Notes: generated by a model from the sequence alone, not told the origin. A stretch of 64,000 nt of DNA from Natranaeroarchaeum aerophilus (GCF_023638055.1 NZ_JAKRVY010000001.1:441815-505814); one strand, 5' to 3'. Positions 8,952 to 18,259 are shown, counted from the stretch's first letter. A program made the numbers and translations.

Positions 8952-9518
8952 CTACTGGCTCACGTCCCGGCGCATCGCAATCTCGAACCACGGGCAGAGA
9001 CGCAGCTGCCGGTACCACTCCGGATGCTCGTGCAGGCGCTCGTAGGGGACCCACATGAGTCCGGCAACCTCCTCCTCGTCGGGGGCGAGCGAGGTGTCGT
9101 CCAGCGTGAGCTGGAGTACGGCACAGACCTCGTGTTCGAGGCCCGCGTTCTCGTAGTAGCGTTTGTACTCGAACCGGTCGGTGAGTCTCAGGTCCGAATA
9201 CTGGTCGGGGGTGATGCCCAGTTCCTCTTCGAGGCGTTCGCGGGTCGCCTCCTTCTGGGTCTGGCCCTCGACAGGGTGGGAGGCGACTGTGCCGTCCCAG
9301 TGGGTGTCCCAGAGGCGCTTGTTCGGAGCGCGCTGGGCGAGCAGGATGTTGCCGTCGCCGTCGAAGATCAGTGCGGTAAACGCGCGGTGGCGGATCCCGT
9401 CGCCGGTGTGGGCGTCCAGCCGGTTCACCAGCCCCTGCGGTTCGTCGTTTTCGTCGACTGCGATGACGTCCTGCGAGGCGTTCTCGTGTTCGAGCGCGTC
9501 GGCGTCCTCGGTGCTCAT
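8952..9518 (-). CDS. NUDIX-fold protein of the type 1 isopentenyl-diphosphate isomerase family
   Basis: A 188-residue protein that aligns along its whole length with type 1 IDI, which interconverts IPP and DMAPP for lipid and carotenoid synthesis. The NUDIX-like helix (KEATRERLEEELGI), the Glu pair of EHEVC and the end motif LCPWF are all present. The catalytic Cys of the bacterial enzyme, in an N(S/T)VCGHP context, is replaced here: the segment reads GTVASHP. Either haloarchaeal members use another residue or this is a NUDIX hydrolase of other function. Start and length are typical. Confidence 0.82.
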   Translation of the reverse strand: MSTEDADALEHENASQDVIAVDENDEPQGLVNRLDAHTGDGIRHRAFTALIFDGDGNILLAQRAPNKRLWDTHWDGTVASHPVEGQTQKEATRERLEEELGITPDQYSDLRLTDRFEYKRYYENAGLEHEVCAVLQLTLDDTSLAPDEEEVAGLMWVPYERLHEHPEWYRQLRLCPWFEIAMRRDVSQ

Positions 9519-9668
9519 TAGGCGTACTGTCGAATACCACCGTAAAACCGGCTTCGGTTTTGGGTTCGATTGACGACAGCACAGGACCTACACGTCTTTT
9601 CGCTGTCCGTGGCGCTCCCTCTCAGTCGATTTCCGACAACCGATGACATCCTCACGCTGTAATTCTAT

Positions 9669-9686
9669 AGAATGTGTACACATTCT
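9669..9686. promoter_or_regulatory. Perfect 18-base palindrome between the lrp and NUDIX genes
   Basis: AGAATGTGTACACATTCT is a perfect palindrome in a 273-base AT-rich gap downstream of the Lrp gene and about 150 bases upstream of the NUDIX start. It looks like a dimeric regulator site. The distance to the NUDIX start is long for a repressor, so its target is uncertain. Confidence 0.5.
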
Positions 9687-9791
9687 GCTCACGTCATCCG
9701 ATATTTCCCAATATCACAATCACAATTTCTACAATGTGTGGCTCTCGGGTCGCACGGCGAGATCCTGTCGGATATGGACCGACCCGACCAA

Positions 9792-10205
9792 CTATCCCAG
9801 CTGCTCGTCCAGAATCAGGCGCGTCTCGGTGCTCACGACGTCGTCAAGCTCGCGGGCTTTCGTGATCAGTTCGTTGAGGTCCTGTGTGTCCGCAGCGTCG
9901 ACGACCAGCACGATATCTTCCTCGCCGCTGACCTGCCAGACGAAGTCGACCTCGTTCCAGTCGGTCATGCGCTCGGAGACGGCGGTGGTGTCGACGTCGA
10001 CCGCAACGCTGACCTCGATCATCGCTTTGACGTTCCCCGTGCGCGTTGTGACGGTAAAGCGCTCGATGACGCCGTCGTCGGTCATCCGTTCGACGCGGTT
10101 CCTGACGGTCCCCTCCGAGGTGTCGACCTGCTGGGCGATCTCGGTGTACGGCGTCCGGGCGTCGCGCCGCAGGACATCCAGTATCGACCGATCGAGGTCG
10201 TCCAT
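9792..10205 (-). CDS. lrp: Lrp/AsnC-family transcriptional regulator
   Basis: A 137-residue regulator: a winged helix-turn-helix (DRSILDVLRRDARTPYTEIA to EGTVRNRVERM, residues about 4-40) followed by a RAM/AsnC ligand-binding domain with VSGEEDIVLVVDA. Such proteins sense amino acids and form dimers to octamers. It starts MDDLDRS; upstream codons are not family-like. It is divergent from carA with 104 bases between the start codons, so regulation of carA and of itself is the natural inference; arginine or pyrimidine control is possible but not shown. Confidence 0.94.
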   Translation of the reverse strand: MDDLDRSILDVLRRDARTPYTEIAQQVDTSEGTVRNRVERMTDDGVIERFTVTTRTGNVKAMIEVSVAVDVDTTAVSERMTDWNEVDFVWQVSGEEDIVLVVDAADTQDLNELITKARELDDVVSTETRLILDEQLG

Positions 10206-10241
10206 GATACACCGACCTTTCTGCCGCCCCCACTTACCGAT

Positions 10242-10280
10242 TACGAAATTCGTAGCCTGACTTCGAAAGGAAGCTTTATT
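10242..10280 (+). promoter_or_regulatory. carA promoter with inverted repeat TACGAA-A-TTCGTA
   Basis: TACGAA and TTCGTA (10242-10254) are a perfect six-base inverted repeat with a one-base centre. Twenty bases downstream is a box A-like CTTTATT (10274-10280), about 30 bases before the carA ATG, so the mRNA is probably leaderless. The repeat sits where an activator would bind and may be an Lrp site. A related TTCGTAA element lies at the carB promoter. Confidence 0.5.
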
Positions 10281-10309
10281 GACGCCGGAAGTATACGCAT
10301 ATCGTAACG

Positions 10310-11386
10310 ATGGATGCCTACGTAGCACTGGAAGGCGGCCATGTGGTCGAAGCCCGTGGTCGTGTTCCTGGAAGCACACCCGGCGAACTCGTTTTCACGA
10401 CAGCATACACGGGCTACGAGGAGAGCCTGACCGACCCCTCCTACGAGGAGCAGGTACTCACCTTCTCGTACCCGCTGATCGGCAACTACGGCGTCCGGGA
10501 AGAGCGCTTCGAGTCCGGGCGCGTCCACCCGAACGCAGTCGTCGCCCGCGAGTTGACCGAGGATGTCGTCGAGTGGCTCGACGAGGAGGGCGTGCCCGCG
10601 GTCGACCATCTGGACACCCGCGACCTCGTGACCGACATCCGCGAGGAGGGCGCGATGAAGTGTGGCATCGCCGTTGGCGAGGACGTCACCGAGCAGGACG
10701 CGCTCGACGAACTCGCGGCCTGCAAGGGGATGAGCGAACACACGGATATCGGCGCACAGGTCAGTGTCGACGAGCCCGACTTCAGCGCCGGAGCGGAGGA
10801 CGGCGTGGACGCCCACGTGACACTGATCGACTGTGGGCACAAGGGCTCGATCGTCGACTCCCTGAACGCCCGCGGTGCCGACGTCGAGATTCTCCCCTAC
10901 GACGCAACGATCGAGGACGTCGCCGAGACAGAGCCCGACGTTCTGTTTATCTCGAACGGGCCCGGCGACCCTGCGAACTTCGAGGAGACCGTCGAACTGG
11001 TCGACCACTACGCCGGCGAAGTCCCACTCGCCGGGATCTGTCTCGGCCAGCAGATCGTCGCGCTCGCGCTGGGCGGTTCGACCGCAAAGATGGACTTCGG
11101 TCACCGCGGCGTCAACCAGCCCGTCATGGACGTCCGCACGAATCGCGTCGTCATGACGACGCAGAACCACGGCTACACCGTCGCCGACCCCGGCGAGAAC
11201 CTCGAAGTGACCCAGTTCAACGTCAACGACGACACCCCCGAGGGGCTGGACAACGACGAACTGGAGATCATCACGCGCCAGTACCACCCCGAGGCCAACC
11301 CCGGTCCGAACGACTCGCTCGACTTCTTCGACGACGTGCTCGCGATGGCTGACCCGGCCGCCGATCCGGTCATCGCCGACGACTAG
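10310..11386 (+). CDS. carA: Carbamoyl-phosphate synthase small (glutaminase) subunit
   Basis: Releases ammonia from glutamine for the large subunit, which makes carbamoyl phosphate for arginine and pyrimidine synthesis. The 358 residues comprise the N-terminal CPSase domain (ALEGGHVVEARG, FTTAYTGYEESLTDPSY) and the class I glutaminase with GICLGQQ (nucleophile Cys) and YHPEANPGP (His and Glu). Its usual partner carB is not adjacent; it lies about 7 kb away on the other strand. Confidence 0.97.
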   Translation: MDAYVALEGGHVVEARGRVPGSTPGELVFTTAYTGYEESLTDPSYEEQVLTFSYPLIGNYGVREERFESGRVHPNAVVARELTEDVVEWLDEEGVPAVDHLDTRDLVTDIREEGAMKCGIAVGEDVTEQDALDELAACKGMSEHTDIGAQVSVDEPDFSAGAEDGVDAHVTLIDCGHKGSIVDSLNARGADVEILPYDATIEDVAETEPDVLFISNGPGDPANFEETVELVDHYAGEVPLAGICLGQQIVALALGGSTAKMDFGHRGVNQPVMDVRTNRVVMTTQNHGYTVADPGENLEVTQFNVNDDTPEGLDNDELEIITRQYHPEANPGPNDSLDFFDDVLAMADPAADPVIADD

Positions 11387-11459
11387 GCACTGACCAGTTT
11401 TTCTGTCCGTCCGATTCCGGAGCGATAGCCAGGGCGACGAAAAATACGATGGGCGGTGC

Positions 11460-12608
11460 CTACGGCTCGGGCACCGATTTCGGCTGGAGCCCGTGGACGA
11501 TGGCGTCGCCGGTGTTCGTATCGAACAGGTGGATTTTCTCGCGGTCGAAGACGACCGAGATATCCTGGTCCTCGTCGATATCCTCGTCCGGACCGAGATT
11601 CATCAGGAGCTGGCCCTCACCGCGGCCTTCGGCGCTGGCCTCGACGTCGCGTGCCATCAGCAGGTAGACGAACAGCTCGTCGCCCATCGGTTCGAGCACG
11701 TCGGTGACGACGTTGAACGTACGGGTTGCCGCGGCGGCGCTCGACTGGTCGCGTTCGAGGTGGACGTCCTCCGGACGGACGCCGAGTGTGACCTGCTGGC
11801 CGACATCGACGCCGTGTGCGGCCGGATCGAAATCGACTGTTATGTGCTTGGAGGTAAAGCCGTCCTCGGTGATCTCTCCGTTCTCGAAGTTCATCGCCGG
11901 TGAGCCGATAAAGCCGGCGACAAAGAGGTTGTTCGGGTTGTTGTAACACTCCAGGGGGGCCGCGACCTGCTGGAGCTCGCCCGCGTCGATCACGGCGATC
12001 CGATTGGACATCGTCATCGCCTGTGCCTGGTCGTGGGTGACGTAGATGATCGTCGTGTCGAGTTTTTTGTGCAGGCGCTGGAGCTGCGTCCGCATGTGGA
12101 CTTTGAGCTCCGCGTCCAGGTTCGCCAGCGGCTCGTCCATCAGGAACACGTCCGGGTCGCGGACGATCGCGCGGGCGATGGCGACGCGCTGGCGCTGTCC
12201 GCCGGACATCTCCGAGGGCATCCGGTCCATCATCCCCTCGAGCTGGACAATGTCGGCGGCCTCCTCGACGCGCCGGTCGACCTCCTCCTGGTCGTACTTG
12301 CGGAGCCGAAGCCCGAAGGAGATGTTGTCGTACACGTCCATGTGCGGGAACAGCGCGATGTTCTGGAACACCATCGAGATGCCCCGATCCTTCGGCGGCA
12401 GGTTCGTGACGTCGCGCCCGCCGATCTCGATGGTCCCTTCGGTGGGGAGGGTCAGTCCCGCGATCGTTTCCATCGTGGTCGACTTGCCACAGCCCGAGGG
12501 CCCGACGAGTGTGATAAACTCGCCGTGCTCGACATCGAGGTTCATGTTGTCGACCGCCGTTACGTCTTCGTACCGTTTCGTAATGTTTTCGAGTTTGACG
12601 TTTGCCAT
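11460..12608 (-). CDS. Sugar ABC transporter ATP-binding protein (CUT1, MsmX/UgpC type)
   Basis: ATPase of a carbohydrate importer, 382 residues from MANVKLENIT. It shows Walker A GPSGCGKST, signature MSGGQRQR, Walker B FLMDEPLANLD and a C-terminal TOBE-type regulatory region (GVRPEDVHLE), the normal layout for CUT1 ATPases. It is the last gene of a four-gene transport operon reading leftward; only 4 bases separate its ATG from the permease stop. The start at 12608 is preferred over a frame extension because it removes 12 non-family residues. Confidence 0.95.
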   Translation of the reverse strand: MANVKLENITKRYEDVTAVDNMNLDVEHGEFITLVGPSGCGKSTTMETIAGLTLPTEGTIEIGGRDVTNLPPKDRGISMVFQNIALFPHMDVYDNISFGLRLRKYDQEEVDRRVEEAADIVQLEGMMDRMPSEMSGGQRQRVAIARAIVRDPDVFLMDEPLANLDAELKVHMRTQLQRLHKKLDTTIIYVTHDQAQAMTMSNRIAVIDAGELQQVAAPLECYNNPNNLFVAGFIGSPAMNFENGEITEDGFTSKHITVDFDPAAHGVDVGQQVTLGVRPEDVHLERDQSSAAAATRTFNVVTDVLEPMGDELFVYLLMARDVEASAEGRGEGQLLMNLGPDEDIDEDQDISVVFDREKIHLFDTNTGDAIVHGLQPKSVPEP

Positions 12609-12612
12609 GGGT

Positions 12613-13629
12613 TTACTCCTTGACTGCTCCCTGTGTGAGTCCACTCACGATCTTTTCCTGTGCGACGATCACCAGAATGGCGATCGGCAACACTGCGACG
12701 ATGCTCGACGCCGCCATCAGGTTGAACAGGGTTTCGTACTGGCCCTGGAACCGCAACACACCTTCAAGCATCGGTGCCCAGTTTTCGGGGCGGCCGTCGG
12801 TCATCAACGAGGAGAAGAAGTACTCGTTGTAGATGGTGATGAAAGATAGCACGCCAGCGGTTGCGACGCCGGGTGCTGACAGGGGAACGATGACGCGGAA
12901 CAGCGCGCCGAGTCGTGTTGTTCCCTCGACGCGGGCGGCATCCTCCAGACCGTCCGGAATCTGTGCGTAGAACACCATCAGGATGAAGATGGCAAGCGGG
13001 AGGTACAGCGCCGACACCGGAATGATGATCGACGAGGGGTGGTTGTACAGCGATCCGTCGGCGATGATCGGTGCGAGAACGTCGAAGTTCCGGTTGAATA
13101 GCCGGTTCAGCGGCACGAAAAAGGCCGCTGGCGGGAAGAAGGAGACGATCAGCACGGTCAGCAGTAACGGTGTCTTCCCGCGGAACTGGAGCCGTCCGAA
13201 GACGTACCCCGCAAGCGACGCGACGAAGAGGACGAGTACCGTCCCGATCGTCGCGATCAGGAAGCTGTTGAACACGAACCGGTGGAACGGGACAGTGGTG
13301 AATATATCGATGAACGCACCTGGGTTCGTCCCCATCGTGAGATCGCCCTCGGCGAGCAACGAGGGATCGAACCCGCCGGGAGTAAGGATGATGCTGTCGC
13401 GACCGAACTGGCCGCTCGGCGTCAGCGCGAGCATGAACAGCCAGTAGAAGGGGAACAGTGTGGTCACGAGGAACGCTATCGTGAAGGTGTAAAACGCTAT
13501 CTTGTAGGCTCGGTCCGGATTACTGATCATCCGGGCGGCCCACCCCTCGATGAGCCCACGATCTATCTCGGGTTCATCGGTGGCCGTTTGCTGTGCGGCG
13601 AGGTCTGGATGTTCGTCTTCAGTGCTCAT
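12613..13629 (-). CDS. Sugar ABC transporter permease (MalG-like)
   Basis: A 338-residue inner permease with about six membrane helices and the EAA loop DAARVEGTTRLGALFRVIVP that contacts the ATPase. An acidic N-terminal tail of about 40 residues precedes the first helix. It pairs with the MalF-like permease immediately upstream, sharing one base (stop to start overlap at 13629), so both subunits are made in equal amounts. Substrate not determinable from sequence; sugars or polyols are the family norm. Confidence 0.93.
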   Translation of the reverse strand: MSTEDEHPDLAAQQTATDEPEIDRGLIEGWAARMISNPDRAYKIAFYTFTIAFLVTTLFPFYWLFMLALTPSGQFGRDSIILTPGGFDPSLLAEGDLTMGTNPGAFIDIFTTVPFHRFVFNSFLIATIGTVLVLFVASLAGYVFGRLQFRGKTPLLLTVLIVSFFPPAAFFVPLNRLFNRNFDVLAPIIADGSLYNHPSSIIIPVSALYLPLAIFILMVFYAQIPDGLEDAARVEGTTRLGALFRVIVPLSAPGVATAGVLSFITIYNEYFFSSLMTDGRPENWAPMLEGVLRFQGQYETLFNLMAASSIVAVLPIAILVIVAQEKIVSGLTQGAVKE

Positions 13630-14633
13630 TATAGCTCACCTCCGGAGTCCCGCAGGAAGATCAGGTAGACGAGGACGAACAGCGCGATCACGACGGCAGT
13701 CAGGAACGCCACCGTGGAGGCTGTCGCCCAGCGTCTGGTCTGGTCCAGCGAGATGATCACGAGGCAGGTCATCGACGGGACGGTCGAGCAGCCGACACTG
13801 GAGTCGATCAGTCCGTAGATTCGCATCGCGTCCATCGTCCGGAACAGCATTGCGACGATCAGCGCGGGCGCGACCAGTGGCAGGGTAATGTATTTGAATC
13901 GCTGCCACGGCGTCGCACCGGATACCTTTGCGACGTCGTACAGCGAGCGATCGATGCTCTGGAGTCCGGCGAGGATCAGCAACGCCATGAACGCCGCTGT
14001 CTTCCAGATGTCGGCGACGGTGACGATGATGAACGAGTCACGCGTGTTCGCAAGGGGGTTCGATCCGAAGAGGCCGAGTCCCTGCATGAGATCCGAGCCA
14101 AAGCCGACGTTCGGGTTGAAGATCAGGAAGAAGATCATCCCCTGAATGACGATCGGAACGGCCCACGGGATGATGACCGCGACGCGGACCCACCGGTTGC
14201 CTTTGAAGTCCTTGTCGAGTACGAGTGCCTGTCCGAAGCCGATAAGCGTCTCGAAGAAGACGCTGATGATCACGAACGCGAGCGTGACAAACAGTGCCTG
14301 CCGCAGGAACGGCGAGCCCATTTCCAGGAACGGGAACCCGCTCGTCGTCGTGATATCGATGAACTGTCTGGGTACTCGTGCGTTCCCCGTCAGTACGGCT
14401 ATGTAGTTGTCGAGCCCGACGAACCCGCCGAACGCCTCGGCCGCAGCCGTCTGGTCCTCGAGCAACGAGAACCGAAACGTCTGAATCAGCGGGTAGAACG
14501 CAACCACCCCGAGCAGCGCGAACGCCGGTGCAAGCAGGAAGTATGCGTACACCGCCTCGGTCTGCGTTTCGAGCCAGTTGAGTGGCCGCATCAGGAGCCG
14601 TGACCCCTCGTCAGATTGTTGTTCTGTTGACAT
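13629..14633 (-). CDS. Sugar ABC transporter permease (MalF-like)
   Basis: A 334-residue permease with about six helices and the EAA loop DVAKVSGATPWQRFKYITLP. It is the first permease of the operon and lies 118 bases downstream of the solute-binding protein gene. That gap is AT-rich (14690-14715) and may hold a processing site or weak terminator, letting the binding protein be made in excess, as is common in such operons. Confidence 0.93.
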   Translation of the reverse strand: MSTEQQSDEGSRLLMRPLNWLETQTEAVYAYFLLAPAFALLGVVAFYPLIQTFRFSLLEDQTAAAEAFGGFVGLDNYIAVLTGNARVPRQFIDITTTSGFPFLEMGSPFLRQALFVTLAFVIISVFFETLIGFGQALVLDKDFKGNRWVRVAVIIPWAVPIVIQGMIFFLIFNPNVGFGSDLMQGLGLFGSNPLANTRDSFIIVTVADIWKTAAFMALLILAGLQSIDRSLYDVAKVSGATPWQRFKYITLPLVAPALIVAMLFRTMDAMRIYGLIDSSVGCSTVPSMTCLVIISLDQTRRWATASTVAFLTAVVIALFVLVYLIFLRDSGGEL

Positions 14634-14751
14634 GGTTCTGGTTAGTCTCCGATAGTTGGTGTATGTGTGGTGTTCTCATCCATCACAATTAAAAAGTAAT
14701 ATTGTAATTTGGTATTAAACCTACCGGCGAGTCGCCGGCGGGCGTTGTCGT

Positions 14752-16194
14752 CTACTGTTCGGAGTCTTCAAGCTGACCCTGCAGGTCGGCCATCGCATCC
14801 TCGGGGGTCTTCTCTCCGGTGTATGCGTCGTGGACCTCCTGGTAGATGAGCGAGGATTGCTCCGGCCAGAGGTCGGTGACGGGACGTGGAACCGAGTTCT
14901 CGCCGACAAACGCGAGCGTGTCGAGATGCGGGCCCATCGCGCCGACTGCGTCCGGGTCCGCGTTGGCGAGCACTTCCGGGTCCGGTGGCAGGTTGCCCTG
15001 CTCCTCGAAGACTGTGAGCATCACGCTCTCGTTGGCGAAGGCTTCGAGCACCTGCACCGCATCGTCGGTGGCATCGGAGTTCGGATTGACCGTCAGCATC
15101 CAGCCACCCAGCGCGTGCGAGGGGCCGCCCGCGCCTTCGTACTCGGACTCGCCCTCTTCGACGCCGTACGGAAGCGGCATCGTGCCGATCTCGCCCTCGC
15201 CCTCGTCGGCGTGGATCGGGATGATGTACGGCCAGTTCCGCATGAAGATCGCGTTCCCACCTGTAAATGGCCCACGGGCCTCCTCCTCGCCGAACTCGAC
15301 GAGATCGCTGTTGGAGATCTGGGGATAGTCCGGGTGCGCATCGTCGGCGTCCGGACCGTACATGAACGAGCGCATCATCCGGATGGTCTCGTACATCGGC
15401 TCGTCGTCGACGGTGACCGGTCGGTCACCGGTCGGACCGAAGAGGTTCTCGTGATCGCCGAAGTACGCGCCGCCGAAGGAGGTCATCGTCTCGTTGAACG
15501 TACAACAGGAGAGGCCTTCGTACGCCTGTGCCTGCGTCGTGAAGCCGTAGTCGTAGTCGCCATCCGGACCGCCGTGGTACTCCCAGACGTCCTCGACGAC
15601 CTCGGCGAACTCCTGCCAGGACATGGGTGTCGTCGACCAGTCTTCCCCCTCGGGATCGTAGCCAGCCTCCTCGACCAGATCCTTCCGGTAGTTCATCATC
15701 GGGTAGTCCGGGAAGAACGGGAGCCCGTGCAGGTCACCGGTCTCCGGATCGCTCGCAGTGTCGACCGTCGCCGGCAGGTAATCGTTTTTGACGTAATCGA
15801 GGGTGTCGTCCGAGAGCTCGTTCTCCAGGTTGAGAACCTGTTCTCGGATAATAAAGGGCATTGCCCATCCCGAGTCCATCATGAAGATATCCGGGCTGCC
15901 ACGTCCTGCATCGAGCGCGCTCTGGTAGTCGGCCAGTCGTGAATCCGTCTCGAAGTCGCCCGGCAGGATCCGGATCTCGATATCCTCGTCCAGTCCAGCA
16001 TCCCAGAGTGACTCCTGAATCACGTCCTCGACATCCGCGATTTGGTCGTCTGCGGAGATCTCGATTCCGTCGAAGTCGTCCCCGAGGCAGCCAGCGACGC
16101 CCATTGCCGCGCCCGCAGCTCCTGTGGCTTGCAGGAACCGCCGTCTGGAAACGCCACTCAGCTTTCGGTCAGTGGTCGGATCGTTTTCAACCAT
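14752..16194 (-). CDS. Extracellular solute-binding protein, Tat lipoprotein (family 1)
   Basis: A 480-residue sugar-binding lipoprotein that delivers substrate to the two permeases. It has a twin-arginine motif SRRRFLQATG and a lipobox GVAGC near residue 35, so it is folded before export and then lipid-anchored. The mature part has family 1 features (DIFMMDSGWAMPFI, FPDYPMMNYRKDLVEEAGYD). First gene of the transport operon, with its own promoter region at 16195-16384. Confidence 0.94.
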   Translation of the reverse strand: MVENDPTTDRKLSGVSRRRFLQATGAAGAAMGVAGCLGDDFDGIEISADDQIADVEDVIQESLWDAGLDEDIEIRILPGDFETDSRLADYQSALDAGRGSPDIFMMDSGWAMPFIIREQVLNLENELSDDTLDYVKNDYLPATVDTASDPETGDLHGLPFFPDYPMMNYRKDLVEEAGYDPEGEDWSTTPMSWQEFAEVVEDVWEYHGGPDGDYDYGFTTQAQAYEGLSCCTFNETMTSFGGAYFGDHENLFGPTGDRPVTVDDEPMYETIRMMRSFMYGPDADDAHPDYPQISNSDLVEFGEEEARGPFTGGNAIFMRNWPYIIPIHADEGEGEIGTMPLPYGVEEGESEYEGAGGPSHALGGWMLTVNPNSDATDDAVQVLEAFANESVMLTVFEEQGNLPPDPEVLANADPDAVGAMGPHLDTLAFVGENSVPRPVTDLWPEQSSLIYQEVHDAYTGEKTPEDAMADLQGQLEDSEQ

Positions 16195-16272
16195 TACATC
16201 TGTTGTTAATGATGGTATCCTATTTATATATACCGCAATTTCTCAACGAACAACCATGCAATATAATAAGGC

Positions 16273-16290
16273 GAGTATTATTTCATACTC
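16273..16290. promoter_or_regulatory. Inverted repeat GAGTAT-N6-ATACTC upstream of the sugar transport operon
   Basis: Six-base perfect arms (16273-16278 and 16285-16290) in the AT-rich 190-base region between the divergent solute-binding-protein gene and the membrane-protein gene at 16385. Several TATA-like tracts surround it (16225-16235, 16300-16308). A substrate-responsive regulator site is plausible; no regulator gene is adjacent. Confidence 0.4.
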
Positions 16291-16384
16291 TGCAGTGTAA
16301 TATATATGTTTCCCCTGTGATGCAACCGGTCCCGGAACGGACCGAACCTGCTTAGTACCGTGGCGACAAACTCCCGTCCTGATC

Positions 16385-16852
16385 GTGACGACCTCAGAGA
16401 ACGCTGATGACGCCCCGATCGAGGAGTCACTCGGCCTGTTTGGCTGGCTCGAAGAGATCTTCTATGCGGGCGTCGAGCTCTCAGTTCTGGCAACGCCCGG
16501 CTTTCTGGCCGTTTTCCTGACCCAGCATCGATATCCGGACGCGGTTCCGCTTGCCGGTCTCATGGCGCTTGCCGTCGGCTATCTCTCGCTTGCCGTGTTC
16601 CGGCAGCAAACGATCGACGTCGGAACCTGGCCGCGTCGCGGCGAGTTGACCAGCAGTCCGCTCCGGTTTACCTACTTCAGCCTCCTGTTTTTCGTCTCGT
16701 CCTACGGCGTCGGTGCGGCCGCAATGACGCTTGGATCGTACTGGTACACCCTCTTTGGCGGCGTCGTCATCGCGCTTGGACTCGCTGCGTTCCCGACGAC
16801 CTATCGCCTGCTTTACGGCGATCCGACCACGAAACCCGCCGACATGGTGTAG
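16385..16852 (+). CDS. Membrane protein, about four helices
   Basis: A 155-residue protein with an acidic 20-residue head and about four hydrophobic segments (residues about 27-47, 55-75, 95-120, 120-140). It uses a GTG start at 16385; no in-frame ATG gives a better model. It is followed by another membrane gene on the same strand 46 bases on. Family not recognised and context gives no clear job. Confidence 0.68.
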   Translation: MTTSENADDAPIEESLGLFGWLEEIFYAGVELSVLATPGFLAVFLTQHRYPDAVPLAGLMALAVGYLSLAVFRQQTIDVGTWPRRGELTSSPLRFTYFSLLFFVSSYGVGAAAMTLGSYWYTLFGGVVIALGLAAFPTTYRLLYGDPTTKPADMV

Positions 16853-16898
16853 CAGGCCCAGTCGATATTTTTACAACACCTGAAGCAAACGATCAGGT

Positions 16899-17735
16899 AT
16901 GTCATTGATCGACAGCCTTGCACGGGGGATCGACGCTCTCCGCCGTCCCGAGTTTACCGGGGAGAACCGGTGTGACGCATGTACGGTGGTCAACGCCGCG
17001 ATCGTCGCCGTGGTTGGACTGGTGCTTTACAAGGTGCGCAAACCGCTTGGCTATCTCGCGGTTGCCGTCGGCAGCGCACTGGTCTATCTCCGGGGCTACG
17101 TCGTGCCGGGAACGCCCTCGTTTGCCCCGGAGCTCGTCCGCCCGCTCCCGATCGACTTCGACCACGACGAGCCCGAGGGAGTCGGCTCCGGCTCACTCAC
17201 CGGGAGCGACGAGGACGCCGAGCCATCCGAGTTCGACGGCGAAGAGATCATCGAGGCCCTTGCCCGGGCTGAAGTCGTCGAGGCTGGCGAGGAACAACTG
17301 TACCTGAACGAGTCGTTCCGCGAGAACTGGGAAGCACGGATCGAGGAGCTGGGTGAGCTGGAGCCTGACGCGCTCGCAGATCGAACCGCTGTGGCCTCGC
17401 CACACGACGTCGAGGGGGAGGTCCACGGCAACCGAATCCTGCTCAAGGGTGCGGGACGGGACGTCTGGTTGAGTCACCCGATCGCGATCGCCGAAGCCGC
17501 GGCCACGGAGACACTCGCAAACTGGGACGTCGACGCGGAGATGCGTGCAGCAGCCGCGGAACCGCTCAGAACCTTTATCGAACTATGTCCCGCGTGCGGG
17601 GGCGATGTCCGCGAGACGACGCTTCGGCAGTGCTGTGGTGGCCCCGGATCCTACCAGAGCCGACCGGGACAGCTGGTGCTCGCCTGTGAGGACTGTGATA
17701 CCGTTCTCTTCGAGTTCGACGACGTCGCCGTCTAA
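16899..17735 (+). CDS. Membrane-anchored protein with C-terminal zinc-ribbon-like Cys motifs
   Basis: A 278-residue protein. Residues about 28-70 contain two membrane helices, then an acidic region, then a C-terminal Cys-rich part: LCPACGGDV, QCCGG and CEDCDTV, which together look like a zinc ribbon. TTTTTACAAC about 24 to 33 bases before the ATG is a good box A for a leaderless transcript. Its stop overlaps the stop of the convergent next gene by four bases. Appears haloarchaea-specific; function unknown. Confidence 0.75.
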   Translation: MSLIDSLARGIDALRRPEFTGENRCDACTVVNAAIVAVVGLVLYKVRKPLGYLAVAVGSALVYLRGYVVPGTPSFAPELVRPLPIDFDHDEPEGVGSGSLTGSDEDAEPSEFDGEEIIEALARAEVVEAGEEQLYLNESFRENWEARIEELGELEPDALADRTAVASPHDVEGEVHGNRILLKGAGRDVWLSHPIAIAEAAATETLANWDVDAEMRAAAAEPLRTFIELCPACGGDVRETTLRQCCGGPGSYQSRPGQLVLACEDCDTVLFEFDDVAV

Positions 17736-18259
17736 TAGTACCGGCCGAACCGGCGTGCCGTCTCCTCGCCGATTCTGGGAAACAGCAGCGTCGAACCGAC
17801 AGCGATGCCGGCCGCCCAGAGAATAGCGGCCGGAGCCCAGCCGACGACGGCTCCAGCAAGCACGCCACCGAACGCCGCAACCACGAACGTTCCGTTGAAA
17901 TACAGTACGCGAAGCACGAGTAGCCACGGCGATAGCGTCACCCAGCCCGGCGTGTCAGTGGCGAGCGGGTGGACCCACCCGCCGCGGATCAACGTCCCGA
18001 CGAGCGTCATCAGAATCCATGCGACGAGTGCCGCCCCCGTCGCATCGTACCAGACCCCTGGCGGGAGTATGTGGACGAGCAACAGGATCGGAAGCGAGAG
18101 CACCGTCACCTCACCGTAGATCCGGATTATGTCCTGTAGAAACATCCCGAGGGGGTCCTTTTCTGCACGCCCGAGCGTCCCGTAGCCGTACCAGATGCGG
18201 CGCTCGGTGGAATCGGCCGCGTCGGTTTCCCTGCCCGGTGGCCCGCGTTGACGCTCCAT
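17732..18259 (-). CDS. Membrane protein, about four helices
   Basis: A 175-residue protein starting MERQRGPPG, with a charged head of about 40 residues and hydrophobic segments near residues 48-65, 75-92, 105-128 and 135-155. The promoter has the same TTTACAACACC element as its convergent neighbour, 16 bases before the ATG. It lies 57 bases downstream of the start-distal end of carB's 3' side but on the same strand, so readthrough into it is not expected. Family not recognised. Confidence 0.7.
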   Translation of the reverse strand: MERQRGPPGRETDAADSTERRIWYGYGTLGRAEKDPLGMFLQDIIRIYGEVTVLSLPILLLVHILPPGVWYDATGAALVAWILMTLVGTLIRGGWVHPLATDTPGWVTLSPWLLVLRVLYFNGTFVVAAFGGVLAGAVVGWAPAAILWAAGIAVGSTLLFPRIGEETARRFGRYY

